Shown: positions 34,674 to 42,861, counted from the first letter of the stretch. The stretch: DNA of 64,000 nucleotides from Hymenobacter aquaticus (GCF_004765605.1 NZ_SRLC01000002.1:1240001-1304000); one strand, 5' to 3'. Translations and numbers: made by a program. Notes: generated by a model not told the origin, from the sequence alone.

Positions 34674-34849
34674 AGAAAGCAAAGCGGGCTTTCTGGCTTC
34701 TATCCTAATGCGTGCCAGATTTCACCTTTACAAAGTAGGCGAAAAAACGGTGGATGAGGCAGCAAAAGCCCCGAAAAGGCACAATTTTCAGGGCTGAGTA
34801 ACGCCCGGCCGCCGCCGGCTCCCGGCCGCCGGTGCAAAACGAGACCGGT

Positions 34850-34897
34850 AAAAACCACGCGGGGCCCCTACTTTCAGCAAGCCGGGGCCCCGCGTGG
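34850..34897 (-). terminator. Terminator after the outer-membrane barrel gene
   Basis: CCACGCGGGGCCCC pairs with GGGGCCCCGCGTGG, and five T follow on the minus strand. Confidence 0.85.
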
Positions 34898-34929
34898 GTA
34901 CCGTTGTTTTGCGGGCTTTCCGGCCGGAA

Positions 34930-37887
34930 TCAGCCGCCGAATCCGCCGCCGGGCCGGCCCCCGCCGCCCCCGGGCGGACGGCCACCGGGAGGGCCAAACT
35001 GCCTGTTTCCGTCGCGCGGGGCGTCGGTGGGCGCCGCGCCGCTGCCGCCGAAGTTGCGCAGGTTGTAGGTAAACATCAGCATGAAGTAGCGCTGCAGAAT
35101 GTTGGTGCGCACGTCTTCGGTGTACGCTTCCGTGATGTTACGCTGAATGCTGTTGTTTTGGCCCAGCAAGTCGAAGGCAAACAGCTTGAGCTCGGCCTGC
35201 TGCTTGGGCAGGAATTTTTTGCCCAGGCTGGCATTCCAGAGCACGAAGTTCTGGTTGTAGCCCGCCGTCAGGCCGCGGTAGGCCACGTGGTTTACATCCG
35301 ACTGCAGCGTGACGCCCTTCACCAGAATCCAGTTCAGGCGCAGGGTGGTGTTCTGGCGGAAATACTGGCTGTTGCTCTGGCTCTGCACCGTGTTGCGGGC
35401 GTAGGTCTGCGACGAGTTGGACGACAGCGTGAAGTCCAGCTCGGGGCTGATGTTGCTGCTCAGCACCGCGCCCAGGCCGAAGTTGGGGGAGCGGTTGTAG
35501 TTCAGCCGCGAGTTGACGAAGCCCGGCGTCTGGCTGAAGGTGGCCGAGGCGTTCAGGTTCAGGTTCGACTTGATGAGCTTCAGCGGCAGGGTGTAGTTGG
35601 CAAAAGAGCGCAGCGAATACTCGTTGTTCAGGTTGACGGGCCGGATGATGGTACCCCCGGCCGGTACTACCACCGTGGTGCCCTCGATGCGGGTCGGCTC
35701 GCGCACCACCAAAGTGCTGTTGGCAATGGAGTTGTCGGTGTAGGAGCCGCCCACCAGAGCGAAAAACGACCGGGAGGTTTCGGGCTGGGTGGCCGAGTAG
35801 CGCACGAACAGGTTGTGGGTGTATTCCTGGGCTAGGTTCGGGTTGCCGGTCCGAATCTGGAGCTGGTTGGAGTTGTTCACCACGTCCTGCAGCTGGCTGA
35901 TGCTCGGGTTTTGGGTGCGGGCCTGGTAGTTGACGCGCAGGTTTTGCTGGCGCGAAAACTTGTACTGCAGCTGCGCGGTGGGCAGCACGCTCCAGAAAGG
36001 CCGGTCGGTGGTGACGGAGCGGGGAAACTCCTGCTCGTTGTGCAGCTGGGCGTACTGCAGCGAGCCGCCCACCGACCATTCCAGCTTCTGGAACTGGTAG
36101 CGGTAGGTCAGGCCCGCGGAGTTAGTGGTGTAGCGGCTGGTGAAGACGTTGCTGAGCTGCTCGTTCAGGTCGCGGCCGTCGTTGGGCAGCAGCTCGTAGG
36201 TTTTTTTGTCCGAGTCGTTGGGGGCGTAATTTATCGTGTAATTCAGTTGGAGCTGGCTTTTCAGACTCAGCGGCTCGGTGTAGCTGGCCGTGCCGTTCCA
36301 GGTCCAGCCAATCTGGTCGAGGCGGGAGTATTGGTTGGTAAACGAGGGCGTGGCCGTGGGCCGGGAAGTGAAGTCGAAGTTCTCGGAGTAGAGGAAGTTG
36401 TCGGCGTCGCGGTTGTTGTAGGTCGTGTTCAGGCCCAGCGAGAAGGTGCGGCCCCGCTTGGCAAACCGGTGGCGGTAGAGCAGTTGGTTGGTGAGCGTGA
36501 GGCCCATCTGGGCCGAGTGGTACTTGCTCAGGTTGGTGCTCTGGCTGCTGTCGGACTGCTCGGAGAAAGCGCCCAGGAAGGTGCGCCCGTCGAGGTTACT
36601 GTCGCTCGTGTTGTTCTGCATCGTAACGCGCGGCTGCCAGAGCAGGGAGTTCAGCGAGTCGAACTTGTGCTCCAGGCGCAGGTTGAAGCGGTTGTTGATG
36701 TTGCGCGCCGAGCCGGTCGAGGCCTCGTCGTAGCCCAGCGTGCGGCCGCGCGTCTGCACGTTATACAGGCGGTTGGTCGCGCTGTTGGCCACGTTGTCGC
36801 TCAGGTTGAAGAAGTAGCTGGCCTGCACGTCGGTTTTTTTGCCCCAGCTGTCGGAGTAGTTCAGGCCCACGGCGTGGGTGGTCGAAATGCCGCTGGCCTG
36901 GTTCACCAGGAAGTTACCGGCGTTGCCACCCCCTCCGCCGCCGCCCCGGTTGCCGGCGTTGCCGCCCGCGCCCTGCCGCCCGCCGCCCCGCTGGCCCCCG
37001 CCGCCCTGGGCCGAGGTGCCGATGACGCCCAGCAAATCGTCGGTGCCGAAGTTCTGCTCGTTCACGTTGTTGGACTGCGCCACGACGGAAAAGCGGCGCG
37101 CCCCCTTAAACGAGTTGATGTTGCCGCTCACCCGGTACTTGTCCCGGCCCGCGTCGGGGCCGTAGCCGGCCACGATGCGCCCGAACTGCCCGTTGCGGAA
37201 GGTAGGCTTGGTGACGATGTTGATGGTTTTCTCGGTGTTGCCGTCGTTGAAGCCCGTGAACTGCGACTGGTCGCTGCGGCGGTCATACACCTGAATCTTG
37301 TCGATGGCCTCGGCCGGCAGGTTCTTGAGCACGGCGTCCGGGTCGCTGCCGAAAAACTCCTTGCCGTCGACCAGCACGCGCTGCACCTGCTCGCCCTGGG
37401 CCTGCACTTTGCCGTCCTGCACGATTACGCCGGGCATCTTGGTAATCAGATCCTGGGCGTTGGCGTCGGGGTTGGTTTTGAAGGCCCGGGAGTCATACTG
37501 GGTCGTGTCGCCCTTCTGCACGGCGGCGGCGGCCTGGCCCACTACTTCTACCCCGTTGAGCTTCACCTGGCTGGTGGCCAGCGCCAGCGTACCCAGCACC
37601 ACGGGCGCCGCGGCGACTTCCACCGGGCGGCGCAGGGTCTGGTAGCCCAGAAACGACACCGTCAGCACGTAGCGGCCGGGGGCGGCCGTCAGCTCAAAGC
37701 GGCCGGTGGGGTCTACGGCGGCCCCGGTTTTCACCGAGTCGGGCACGCGCGTGAGCAGCACGTTGGCCCCAATCAGCGGCGATTGGTCGGTGATGTCGAC
37801 TACGCGCCCGGAGATAGGATAGGTCTGCGCGAATACGGGTAGCGTAGCCAGCAGCAACACCAGCAATAAGGTTACTTTCTTCATCAT
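34930..37887 (-). CDS. TonB-dependent-receptor-like outer-membrane beta-barrel protein
   Basis: The 985-residue protein has a signal peptide (cleavage near FAQ, about 20). A carboxypeptidase-regulatory-like beta-sandwich follows (ISGRVVDITDQSPLIGANVL, about 25-105), then a plug-like domain (DLITKMPGVIVQDGKVQ, RVLVDGKEFFGSDPDAVLKN, about 125-220) and a large barrel ending in LQRYFMLMFTYNLRNFGG. Two Gly-rich stretches stand out: one about 295-325 in an outside loop and a C-terminal GGRPPGGGGGRPGGGFGG tail, unlike the aromatic-ending barrels typical of the group. No SusD partner is adjacent, so it is not a standard SusC. The start is chosen after the 5' hairpin at 37889-37911. Confidence 0.85.
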   Translation of the reverse strand: MMKKVTLLLVLLLATLPVFAQTYPISGRVVDITDQSPLIGANVLLTRVPDSVKTGAAVDPTGRFELTAAPGRYVLTVSFLGYQTLRRPVEVAAAPVVLGTLALATSQVKLNGVEVVGQAAAAVQKGDTTQYDSRAFKTNPDANAQDLITKMPGVIVQDGKVQAQGEQVQRVLVDGKEFFGSDPDAVLKNLPAEAIDKIQVYDRRSDQSQFTGFNDGNTEKTINIVTKPTFRNGQFGRIVAGYGPDAGRDKYRVSGNINSFKGARRFSVVAQSNNVNEQNFGTDDLLGVIGTSAQGGGGQRGGGRQGAGGNAGNRGGGGGGGNAGNFLVNQASGISTTHAVGLNYSDSWGKKTDVQASYFFNLSDNVANSATNRLYNVQTRGRTLGYDEASTGSARNINNRFNLRLEHKFDSLNSLLWQPRVTMQNNTSDSNLDGRTFLGAFSEQSDSSQSTNLSKYHSAQMGLTLTNQLLYRHRFAKRGRTFSLGLNTTYNNRDADNFLYSENFDFTSRPTATPSFTNQYSRLDQIGWTWNGTASYTEPLSLKSQLQLNYTINYAPNDSDKKTYELLPNDGRDLNEQLSNVFTSRYTTNSAGLTYRYQFQKLEWSVGGSLQYAQLHNEQEFPRSVTTDRPFWSVLPTAQLQYKFSRQQNLRVNYQARTQNPSISQLQDVVNNSNQLQIRTGNPNLAQEYTHNLFVRYSATQPETSRSFFALVGGSYTDNSIANSTLVVREPTRIEGTTVVVPAGGTIIRPVNLNNEYSLRSFANYTLPLKLIKSNLNLNASATFSQTPGFVNSRLNYNRSPNFGLGAVLSSNISPELDFTLSSNSSQTYARNTVQSQSNSQYFRQNTTLRLNWILVKGVTLQSDVNHVAYRGLTAGYNQNFVLWNASLGKKFLPKQQAELKLFAFDLLGQNNSIQRNITEAYTEDVRTNILQRYFMLMFTYNLRNFGGSGAAPTDAPRDGNRQFGPPGGRPPGGGGGRPGGGFGG

Positions 37888-37888
37888 T

Positions 37889-37911
37889 CTATTGGGCCTG
37901 AAGCCCAATAG
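37889..37911 (-). promoter_or_regulatory. Perfect inverted repeat directly before the barrel-gene start
   Basis: CTATTGGGC and GCCCAATAG form a nine-bp stem with a five-base loop, ending one base before the ATG at 37887. In mRNA it would put the initiation region next to a hairpin; it could also be a protein-binding site. Confidence 0.6.
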
Positions 37912-37951
37912 ACGCGGCGTCAGCTTAAATGTTTAACCACGGCAAGTTACA

Positions 37952-38593
37952 TTATCGTTTGCGTACCATCAAAAGCCCGTCGCGCAGGGGCAGAAACACG
38001 TTTTCTACCCGTTCATCCTGCTGCACAAAATCATTGAAGGCCCGCACGGCGTGGGCGTCTTTGTCGGCGGGCTTTAGCGGGTAGGAGGGCAGGGCCTTGC
38101 CGCTCCACAAGACGTTGTCAATCAACATAAAGCCGCCGGGGCGTACCTGCGGCAGCACCAGCTCGTAATAGTGAGCATTGTTGATTTTGTCGGCGTCGAT
38201 GAACACCAAATCCCAGGTTTCAATTAAGGTGCCCAGCACCGCCGTGGCGTCGCCGATATGCAGGTGAATGCGCCCGACCAGGCCCGCTTCCTGCACGTAG
38301 CGCCGGATGCGGGCTTCCAGCTCGGGATTTTGCTCCACGGTGTGCAGCTCGCCATCCGCCGTGAGACCCTCGGCCAGGCACAGCGCCGAGTAGCCGGTGA
38401 AGGTGCCCAGCTCCAGCACGCGCCGGGGCCGCACCATGTGGCTGAGCATGCTCAGCACGCGCCCTTGCAGGTGGCCCGAGAGCATGCGCGGGGCCAGCAC
38501 CTGCACGTGGGTTTCCCGGTTGAGGCGGCGCAGCAGGTCGGGCTCGGGAGAAGTATGGTGTTCGGCGTAGGTCTGCAGGTCGTCGGGGTGCAC
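37952..38593 (-). CDS. Class I SAM-dependent O-methyltransferase (TrmR/COMT-like)
   Basis: The 213-residue protein is a cation-dependent O-methyltransferase of the caffeoyl-CoA/catechol type; bacterial members include TrmR, which methylates hydroxyuridine in tRNA anticodons. The SAM site is VLELGTFTGYSALCLAEGL (about 60-78). The acidic loop is LHTVEQNPE and the metal-binding Asp pair lies in LVFIDADKINNAHYYE and MLIDNVLWSG. The length is normal. It lies 30 bases past the DUF4184 gene in the same direction. The substrate is not decidable; a tRNA role is a reasonable guess from the family. Confidence 0.88.
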   Translation of the reverse strand: MHPDDLQTYAEHHTSPEPDLLRRLNRETHVQVLAPRMLSGHLQGRVLSMLSHMVRPRRVLELGTFTGYSALCLAEGLTADGELHTVEQNPELEARIRRYVQEAGLVGRIHLHIGDATAVLGTLIETWDLVFIDADKINNAHYYELVLPQVRPGGFMLIDNVLWSGKALPSYPLKPADKDAHAVRAFNDFVQQDERVENVFLPLRDGLLMVRKR

Positions 38594-38622
38594 AGCGGGA
38601 AAAGGTAAAAAAGGGAAGTGAA

Positions 38623-39384
38623 TCAGGGAAAAACGGCGGGCGGCGGTGCCAGGCGGCGGCGTAGCGTGCCGGCCGCCACCAGCATGCCAACCAGGCCGGC
38701 GCTCATGCCGGTTACCAGCACCGAGTTGGCATCAAAGGGCCAGATGTGGGCCGAATACAGCATAAAAGGCCCCCAGAGCAGCACCAGCACCGCCGCCGTG
38801 GCCAGCCAGAACGTAAAGCGCGTGCGGGTGGGGGGCGGCGGGGAAGTGGGCCGGGCCGGCAGCCGGAGCACGTACCAGACAATGCTGCCCAGGCCCACGA
38901 ACGTGCTGCCGTACTGCAAAAACGTGTAGAGCGGCCAGCCCTGCCCGAACCCCGGCAGCGTCTGCTGCAAAAAAGGACAGTTCAGCACCATCAGGCCGTC
39001 ATCGTGGGTAAACCAGTCCCAGACGATGTGCGACGCGCAGCCCAGCAGCGCCCCGGCCAGCACCGGCCCCGACACCAGGCGGCGCAGGGGCCACGCGGGC
39101 CCCACCAGCGGCAGCAGGCGCTTGCGCAGCACGTCGGGCAGGCTCTGGGCCAGCGGCAGCTTTACCAGGCGGTGAAACAGCCAGGCAAAGGCCAGAATCA
39201 GGGGCAGATCCAGCCAGAAAACCCCGGCCAGCGTGTGCCCATAGATGCCGTCGGGCCGCAGGCGCAGGAAGTACTCGAAGTCGGGACTCATGGCGCCCAG
39301 CACCAGCGCGGTAGCCGAGAGGTGGCGGTGCCAGGGGCGCAGCAGGGGCAAAATAAGGGCGGGATGAGCGGGCGTGAAAGGCAT
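38623..39384 (-). CDS. DUF4184 family membrane protein
   Basis: The 253-residue protein starts with MPFTPAHPALILPLLR, the family's hallmark, with His7 and nearby Asp (LGAMSPDFEYFL) that resemble the metal-dependent hydrolase (YdjM/PhoPA-like) arrangement; further His residues occur in GHTLAG, FHRLV, ASHIVWDWFTHDD. Membrane segments are near 55-75, 108-125, 155-172, 190-212 and 222-240. The conserved polar residues near the membrane suggest an enzyme, but none has been defined for this family to my knowledge. It is followed by the O-methyltransferase gene 29 bases on. Confidence 0.8.
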   Translation of the reverse strand: MPFTPAHPALILPLLRPWHRHLSATALVLGAMSPDFEYFLRLRPDGIYGHTLAGVFWLDLPLILAFAWLFHRLVKLPLAQSLPDVLRKRLLPLVGPAWPLRRLVSGPVLAGALLGCASHIVWDWFTHDDGLMVLNCPFLQQTLPGFGQGWPLYTFLQYGSTFVGLGSIVWYVLRLPARPTSPPPPTRTRFTFWLATAAVLVLLWGPFMLYSAHIWPFDANSVLVTGMSAGLVGMLVAAGTLRRRLAPPPAVFP

Positions 39385-39460
39385 GCCGCAGACGGTTCAG
39401 GCAAAAAGAGGAAACGCAGACGAGGGCGCAAATAACGGCAAATCAACCCAGCCAGTATAC

Positions 39461-39904
39461 TTAGCCCAGCACCGGGCGGAGCGTAAACAGCCAAACTTGG
39501 TAGCCCGACTGGCCCCGGACGTACTGCGCCGCCCGCACCTGGTACAAGCCTTCGTAGCGGTACGGGGTCAGGCCGTCGTCGGTGGTTACTTTGTGCAGCA
39601 CCCGCACCGGCCGGCCGGTTTCCAGGCTTTTGTGAAAGGCGACGTTGCGGGGCGTCAGCTGCTGGTCGGCTACTTGCCGGCCCGAGTGTGGGTCCCGCCC
39701 GCCGTGCCCGGCGTAGAGAATCTGGTCTTCCCCAAACACGTCGTCCTCGTACTGCCCGGCCAGCACGATGGAGTCGACGCCCTCGGTCGCCGTGCCGCTG
39801 ACGCCGGCCCGCAGCGGCCGGTGCAGGCCCGCCAGGCTCAGCGCGGCCCGGGAAGCGAATAAGTCGCCGGGCCGGTAGGTGCCCACGTGGCCGAATACGC
39901 GCAT
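39461..39904 (-). CDS. Stand-alone SRA/YDG-domain protein
   Basis: The 147-residue product is almost entirely one SRA (SET and RING associated, YDG) domain, a fold that flips out and recognises 5-methylcytosine or hydroxymethylcytosine in DNA. Diagnostic segments are GHVGTYRPGDLFASRAALS, AGLHRPLRAGVSG, SIVLAGQYEDDVFGEDQILY, AGHGGRDPHSGRQVADQQL and TPRNVAFHKSLETGRPVRVL, then YRYEGLYQV. Bacterial SRA domains are usually fused to an HNH nuclease; none is present here or next door. The start at 39904 is used because the longer frame translates the repeat array. Its job may be reading DNA modification, or it may be a remnant of a restriction system. Confidence 0.85.
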   Translation of the reverse strand: MRVFGHVGTYRPGDLFASRAALSLAGLHRPLRAGVSGTATEGVDSIVLAGQYEDDVFGEDQILYAGHGGRDPHSGRQVADQQLTPRNVAFHKSLETGRPVRVLHKVTTDDGLTPYRYEGLYQVRAAQYVRGQSGYQVWLFTLRPVLG

Positions 39905-39957
39905 GCGGTGGAGCGGTGAAATGGTAAGATGGTGAGATGGTGAGTTTTCGTCCTTGA
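39905..39957. repeat. 8-nt GTGAGATG/CTCACCAT array, single arm (copy 2)
   Basis: Units GGTGAAAT, GGTAAGAT, GGTGAGAT and GGTGAGTT run from the SRA start codon upstream, followed by TTCGTCC as in the other copies; then the element breaks off and a REP-like palindrome begins at 39961. On the SRA coding strand the units read CTCACCAT, as in copies 1 and 3. Confidence 0.75.
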
Positions 39958-39960
39958 AGA

Positions 39961-40126
39961 GTGTCATGGCGAGGCGCAGCCGTGGCCATCCGTCCTCCGA
40001 AATGGGCTGAGCCTTCTAATGTGAAAAGCCCTTTCCTACCGGCGTGTAAGAAAGGGCTTTCTGATAAAAGGGCGTTTGTCACCAGCAGCGGACGGATTGC
40101 TTCGGCCGTTAGCCTCGCAATGACAC
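39961..40126. repeat. REP-like inverted repeat pair (GTGTCATTGCGAGGC type)
   Basis: The left arm (39961-39995) begins GTGTCATGGCGAGGC and ends CCATCCGTCC. The right arm (40090-40126) is its diverged inverse, beginning GGACGGATTGC and ending CCTCGCAATGACAC. Similar 'TCATTGCGAGG...GCAATC' palindromes are dispersed in many bacterial genomes. A terminator hairpin lies between the arms. Confidence 0.75.
40024..40063 (-). terminator. Terminator after the M16 peptidase gene
   Basis: AAAGCCCTTTC pairs with GAAAGGGCTTT; on the minus strand TTTT follows. Confidence 0.7.
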
Positions 40127-40133
40127 GACTTCT

Positions 40134-40172
40134 ACATTAGTACATTCCCCACATTAGCACCTGAGCACATTA
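40134..40172. repeat. ACATTA-type short-unit array at the M16 gene 3' end
   Basis: Units ACATTAGT, ACATTCCCC, ACATTAGCACC and TGAGCACATTA. The inverse of this stretch (TAATGTGCTCAGGTGCTAATG) closely matches 41538-41560 on the other side of the M16 gene, so the gene is bracketed by inverted copies. Confidence 0.75.
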
Positions 40173-40177
40173 AAACT

Positions 40178-41410
40178 CTATTCCGGCAAATATTGCAGCA
40201 CGCTCAGGTTGTCTTCGCGCAGCACGTCGTTGGCCAGGTCGCGCAGCTCCTCGGCGGTGATTTGGCGGATCTGGGCAAACACCTCGTTAATGGATTCCAC
40301 CCGGTTCAAATCCAGGGTGCTTTTGCCCAGCAGCTGCATCATCCCGCTGTTGCTTTCCTCCGACATGGCCAGCTGGCCCATCAGCTGCTCTTTCACGACG
40401 TGCAGCTGGTTGGTGGTCAGGGTTTTTTCGCGCAGCAGCTTCAGTTCCTTGTTGACTAGCGAAATCGTGCGGGCCACCTGCTTTTTCTCGGTGCCGAAGT
40501 AAATGCCGAACAAGCCCGTGTCGGTGTAGGGGCTGTAGGTCGAGTCGATGGTGTAGACCAAACCGTACTTTTCGCGCACGGCCAGGTTCAGGCGGGAGTT
40601 CATGCCGGGGCCGCCGAGCAGGTTGTTGAGCATGAAAAACGGAATCCGCCGCTTGTCGCTGATGGCGTAGGCCGGCCCCCCGATGATGCAGTGGGCCTGG
40701 TTGATGGGTTTCCGCTCGGTTTGCTCTACCCGCTGGAAGGCCGTGAACGGCGTGCGGGGCCGGACCCCGAGCTGGGCCGGCAGCGGGGCCAGGTACTTAT
40801 CGGCCAGGCGCTTCACTTCCTTGAAGGGCAGGTTGCTCACCGAGCTGAACGCCAGCCGGTCGGTGCGCACGTTGTCGGCCAGAAACTGGAAGAAGTCCTG
40901 CTGCGCGAAGCCCGACACACTCTCGCGGGTGCCCAGAATGTTGTGGCCCAGGGAATGGTTCGGGAAAATCACGCCGTCGAAGTCGTCCACAATGGCGTCT
41001 TCGGGGGCATCCTGGTACATGCTCATTTCCTCCAGAATCACGCCGCGCTCCTTCTCGATTTCCTTTTCCGGAAACACCGAGTGAAACGTCAGATCGGTCA
41101 GCAGCTCGAAGGCCCGCTCGAAGTGGGTGCTGAGCAGGGAGGCGTAAAAGCAGATTTTCTCCTTGGTTGTATAGGCGTTCAGCTCGCCGCCCACGGTTTC
41201 GAGGCGGTTCAGGATATGAAAGCTCTTGCGCTTCTCGGTGCCCTTGAAAGCCATGTGCTCCCAGAAGTGGGCCAGGCCGAGCTGGTGCAGCTTTTCGTCG
41301 CGGGAGCCAATGTCCAGCAGAAAGCCGCAGTGCGCAATCTTGGTGTGCAGTACTTGTTTATGCAGAACCCGAATGCCGTTGGGCAACTCGTAGAGGTCGT
41401 AATCAGACAT
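40178..41410 (-). CDS. M16-family zinc metallopeptidase
   Basis: The 410-residue protein is a pitrilysin/insulinase-family (M16B-like) peptidase, probably acting on peptides or small proteins in cytoplasm or periplasm; no signal peptide is visible from the chosen start. The inverted zinc motif HFWEH is at 48-52 and the third ligand is one of E127/E128 in ERGVILEEMS, the usual 75-77 residues later. The C-terminal half (about 215-400) is the paired inactive M16_C domain (GGPGMNSRLNLAVREKYGLV). The longer frame to 41482 is rejected for MSDYDLYELPNGIRV, the typical start. Inverted short-unit repeats bracket the gene. Confidence 0.88.
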   Translation of the reverse strand: MSDYDLYELPNGIRVLHKQVLHTKIAHCGFLLDIGSRDEKLHQLGLAHFWEHMAFKGTEKRKSFHILNRLETVGGELNAYTTKEKICFYASLLSTHFERAFELLTDLTFHSVFPEKEIEKERGVILEEMSMYQDAPEDAIVDDFDGVIFPNHSLGHNILGTRESVSGFAQQDFFQFLADNVRTDRLAFSSVSNLPFKEVKRLADKYLAPLPAQLGVRPRTPFTAFQRVEQTERKPINQAHCIIGGPAYAISDKRRIPFFMLNNLLGGPGMNSRLNLAVREKYGLVYTIDSTYSPYTDTGLFGIYFGTEKKQVARTISLVNKELKLLREKTLTTNQLHVVKEQLMGQLAMSEESNSGMMQLLGKSTLDLNRVESINEVFAQIRQITAEELRDLANDVLREDNLSVLQYLPE

Positions 41411-41463
41411 TAGTTGGGGTCTTGAGGACAGGAGCCGGCCACCCGAAAAAGAAGCTGGGCCGG

Positions 41464-41471
41464 AAAAGATA
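41464..41471 (-). promoter_or_regulatory. Possible -7 box for the M16 gene
   Basis: On the minus strand TATCTTTT, one mismatch from TAnnTTTG, lies 54 bases before the ATG at 41410. Confidence 0.35.
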
Positions 41472-41517
41472 CTAACCAGCAAGCCGCGCCGCTGGTTTCA
41501 TCCCCGCAAAGGAGAGG

Positions 41518-41600
41518 ATAATGTGCGAATGTGAGGAATGTGCTGAGGTGCTAATGTGGTGGAATGTGAGAAATGTGGAAAATGTGCTGATATGGGAAAC
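41518..41600. repeat. AATGTG short-unit array
   Basis: Units GAATGTGAG, GAATGTGCTGAGGTG, CTAATGTGG, TGGAATGTGAG, AAATGTGG and AAATGTGCTGATATG run in tandem. The inverse units are at 40134-40172 and 41721-41767. Confidence 0.8.
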
Positions 41601-41720
41601 GTGCCCAGGCTTCTGCTCAGGCGTCGGGGCTTTGTAAGTAAAGGGTAAAGGGACGTTTCGTATTGCGCAAAAGGACGAATGAACACCGCCTGAAGCTCAA
41701 AATGCCATTCGTCCTTATTC

Positions 41721-41767
41721 ATTCCCCACATTCAAACCACATTCAAACCACATTCTAACCACATTAC
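41721..41767. repeat. CACATTCAAAC short-unit array reaching the GT9 stop codon
   Basis: Units CCACATTCAAA, CCACATTCAAA, CCACATTCTAA and CCACATTA; the last contains the stop codon (41764-41766) of the glycosyltransferase gene. It is the inverse arm of 41518-41600. Confidence 0.8.
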
Positions 41768-42795
41768 CCCGCTTCCGCTTCGGCCAGGGCGCTGAGCAGC
41801 TGGCTGGTTTCAATGCCGTAGGCGCAGTGGAAGTGGTTCAGGGGGCACTTACGGTAGCCGTGCAGGCCGCAGGGCTTGCAGGCCAGCTCCTCGCGCAACT
41901 CCACCACCCGCGAGAAGGGACTCAGGGGGCCAAACCCGAAAAACGGCACCGTGGAGCAGTAAATGGCGCAGGTAGGCGCCCCCTGGGCCGAGCACAGGTG
42001 CATGGGCGCCGAGTCGTTGACGTAGTTCAGCACCGCCCCGCGCATCAGGGCCGCCGAGGCCAGCAACGACAGTTTACCCGCCAGGTTCACCACGCCGGGC
42101 CGGCCGCTGGCCGCCAGCAGGACCTCGCACTCGGCCACGTCGGGCGGGCCCCCGATGAGAAACACGGCGTACTTGGCCGGCAGCGCGGCCAGCAGCTTCA
42201 GCCACTGCTCCCGGGGAAACTGCTTGGTAAACCACACCGAGGTCGGCGCGATGCAGATATAGGGCCGGCCGCCGGCTTGCTGCGCGGCCTGGGCGGCGGC
42301 CGCCTCGTCGGCCGCGCTGGGGTAGAGGCGGGGCATGGTCAGGGGGCCGTCGTAGGCCGGGTCGAGCAGGTGCAGGTTGCGCGACACCTCGTGCACGCCC
42401 GACCCAATCACGTGGGGAATGGCCCGGGTGAAGCGGAAGGAAAACGGGTTTTTATCGAAGCCCACCCGCTCGGGAGCCCCCGAAAAAGCCGTCAGGAAGC
42501 CCGTGGAGGCAAAGCGCTGCAAGGTCACGACGCGCTGGTAGTCGGCCTGCCGGATGCGTTGCAGCAGCTGCCAGAGCCCGCGGTACTTGTCCTGCTTCTT
42601 GTCCCAGATCAGCACCTGCCGCACGTGGGGGTGGTTTTGCACCAGGCCCTCGTTGCCCTTGCGCACCAGAAAGTCGACGGGCGTGTCGGGCTCGGTGTGG
42701 TGCAGGTGTTCCAGCAGGGCCGTAGCCAGAATAACGTCGCCGATAAAGGCGGTTTGAATCAGCAGAACGGCGCGGCGGGCAACAGGATCAGGCAT
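41764..42795 (-). CDS. Glycosyltransferase family 9 (heptosyltransferase-like)
   Basis: The 343-residue protein is an ADP-heptose:LPS heptosyltransferase-type enzyme, adding a sugar to lipopolysaccharide core or another surface glycan at the cytoplasmic face. The N-terminal VLLIQTAFIGDVILATALLE (about 9-28) and VDFLVRKGNEGLVQNHPHV form the acceptor domain. The C-terminal nucleotide-sugar domain carries YICIAPTSVWFTKQFPREQW, VFLIGGPPD and NYVNDSAPMHLCSAQGAP. A Cys-rich tail (CKPCGLHGYRKCPLNHFHC) is shared with the second GT9 enzyme at 52205. The start at 42795 follows a promoter at 42813. The donor sugar is unknown. Confidence 0.9.
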   Translation of the reverse strand: MPDPVARRAVLLIQTAFIGDVILATALLEHLHHTEPDTPVDFLVRKGNEGLVQNHPHVRQVLIWDKKQDKYRGLWQLLQRIRQADYQRVVTLQRFASTGFLTAFSGAPERVGFDKNPFSFRFTRAIPHVIGSGVHEVSRNLHLLDPAYDGPLTMPRLYPSAADEAAAAQAAQQAGGRPYICIAPTSVWFTKQFPREQWLKLLAALPAKYAVFLIGGPPDVAECEVLLAASGRPGVVNLAGKLSLLASAALMRGAVLNYVNDSAPMHLCSAQGAPTCAIYCSTVPFFGFGPLSPFSRVVELREELACKPCGLHGYRKCPLNHFHCAYGIETSQLLSALAEAEAG

Positions 42796-42812
42796 AGACG
42801 AGTAGCAGTTTG

Positions 42813-42842
42813 CAAAGATACCGCCTAGCAATTCAGGTTCAA
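42813..42842 (-). promoter_or_regulatory. Full promoter of the first GT9 gene
   Basis: On the minus strand TTG (42842-42840) is followed after 19 bases by TATCTTTG (42820-42813), matching both Bacteroidota elements with canonical spacing; the ATG is at 42795. Confidence 0.65.
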
Positions 42843-42861
42843 GCAACCCGGCAGATAGAAC

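Noticed and set aside
35911..37842. 643-residue plus-strand frame
   Set aside because: It is antisense to the outer-membrane barrel gene and has no recognisable domain.
34930..37887. SusC of a polysaccharide-utilisation locus
   Set aside because: No SusD-like gene or glycoside hydrolase is adjacent, and the tail is Gly-rich rather than the usual barrel end.
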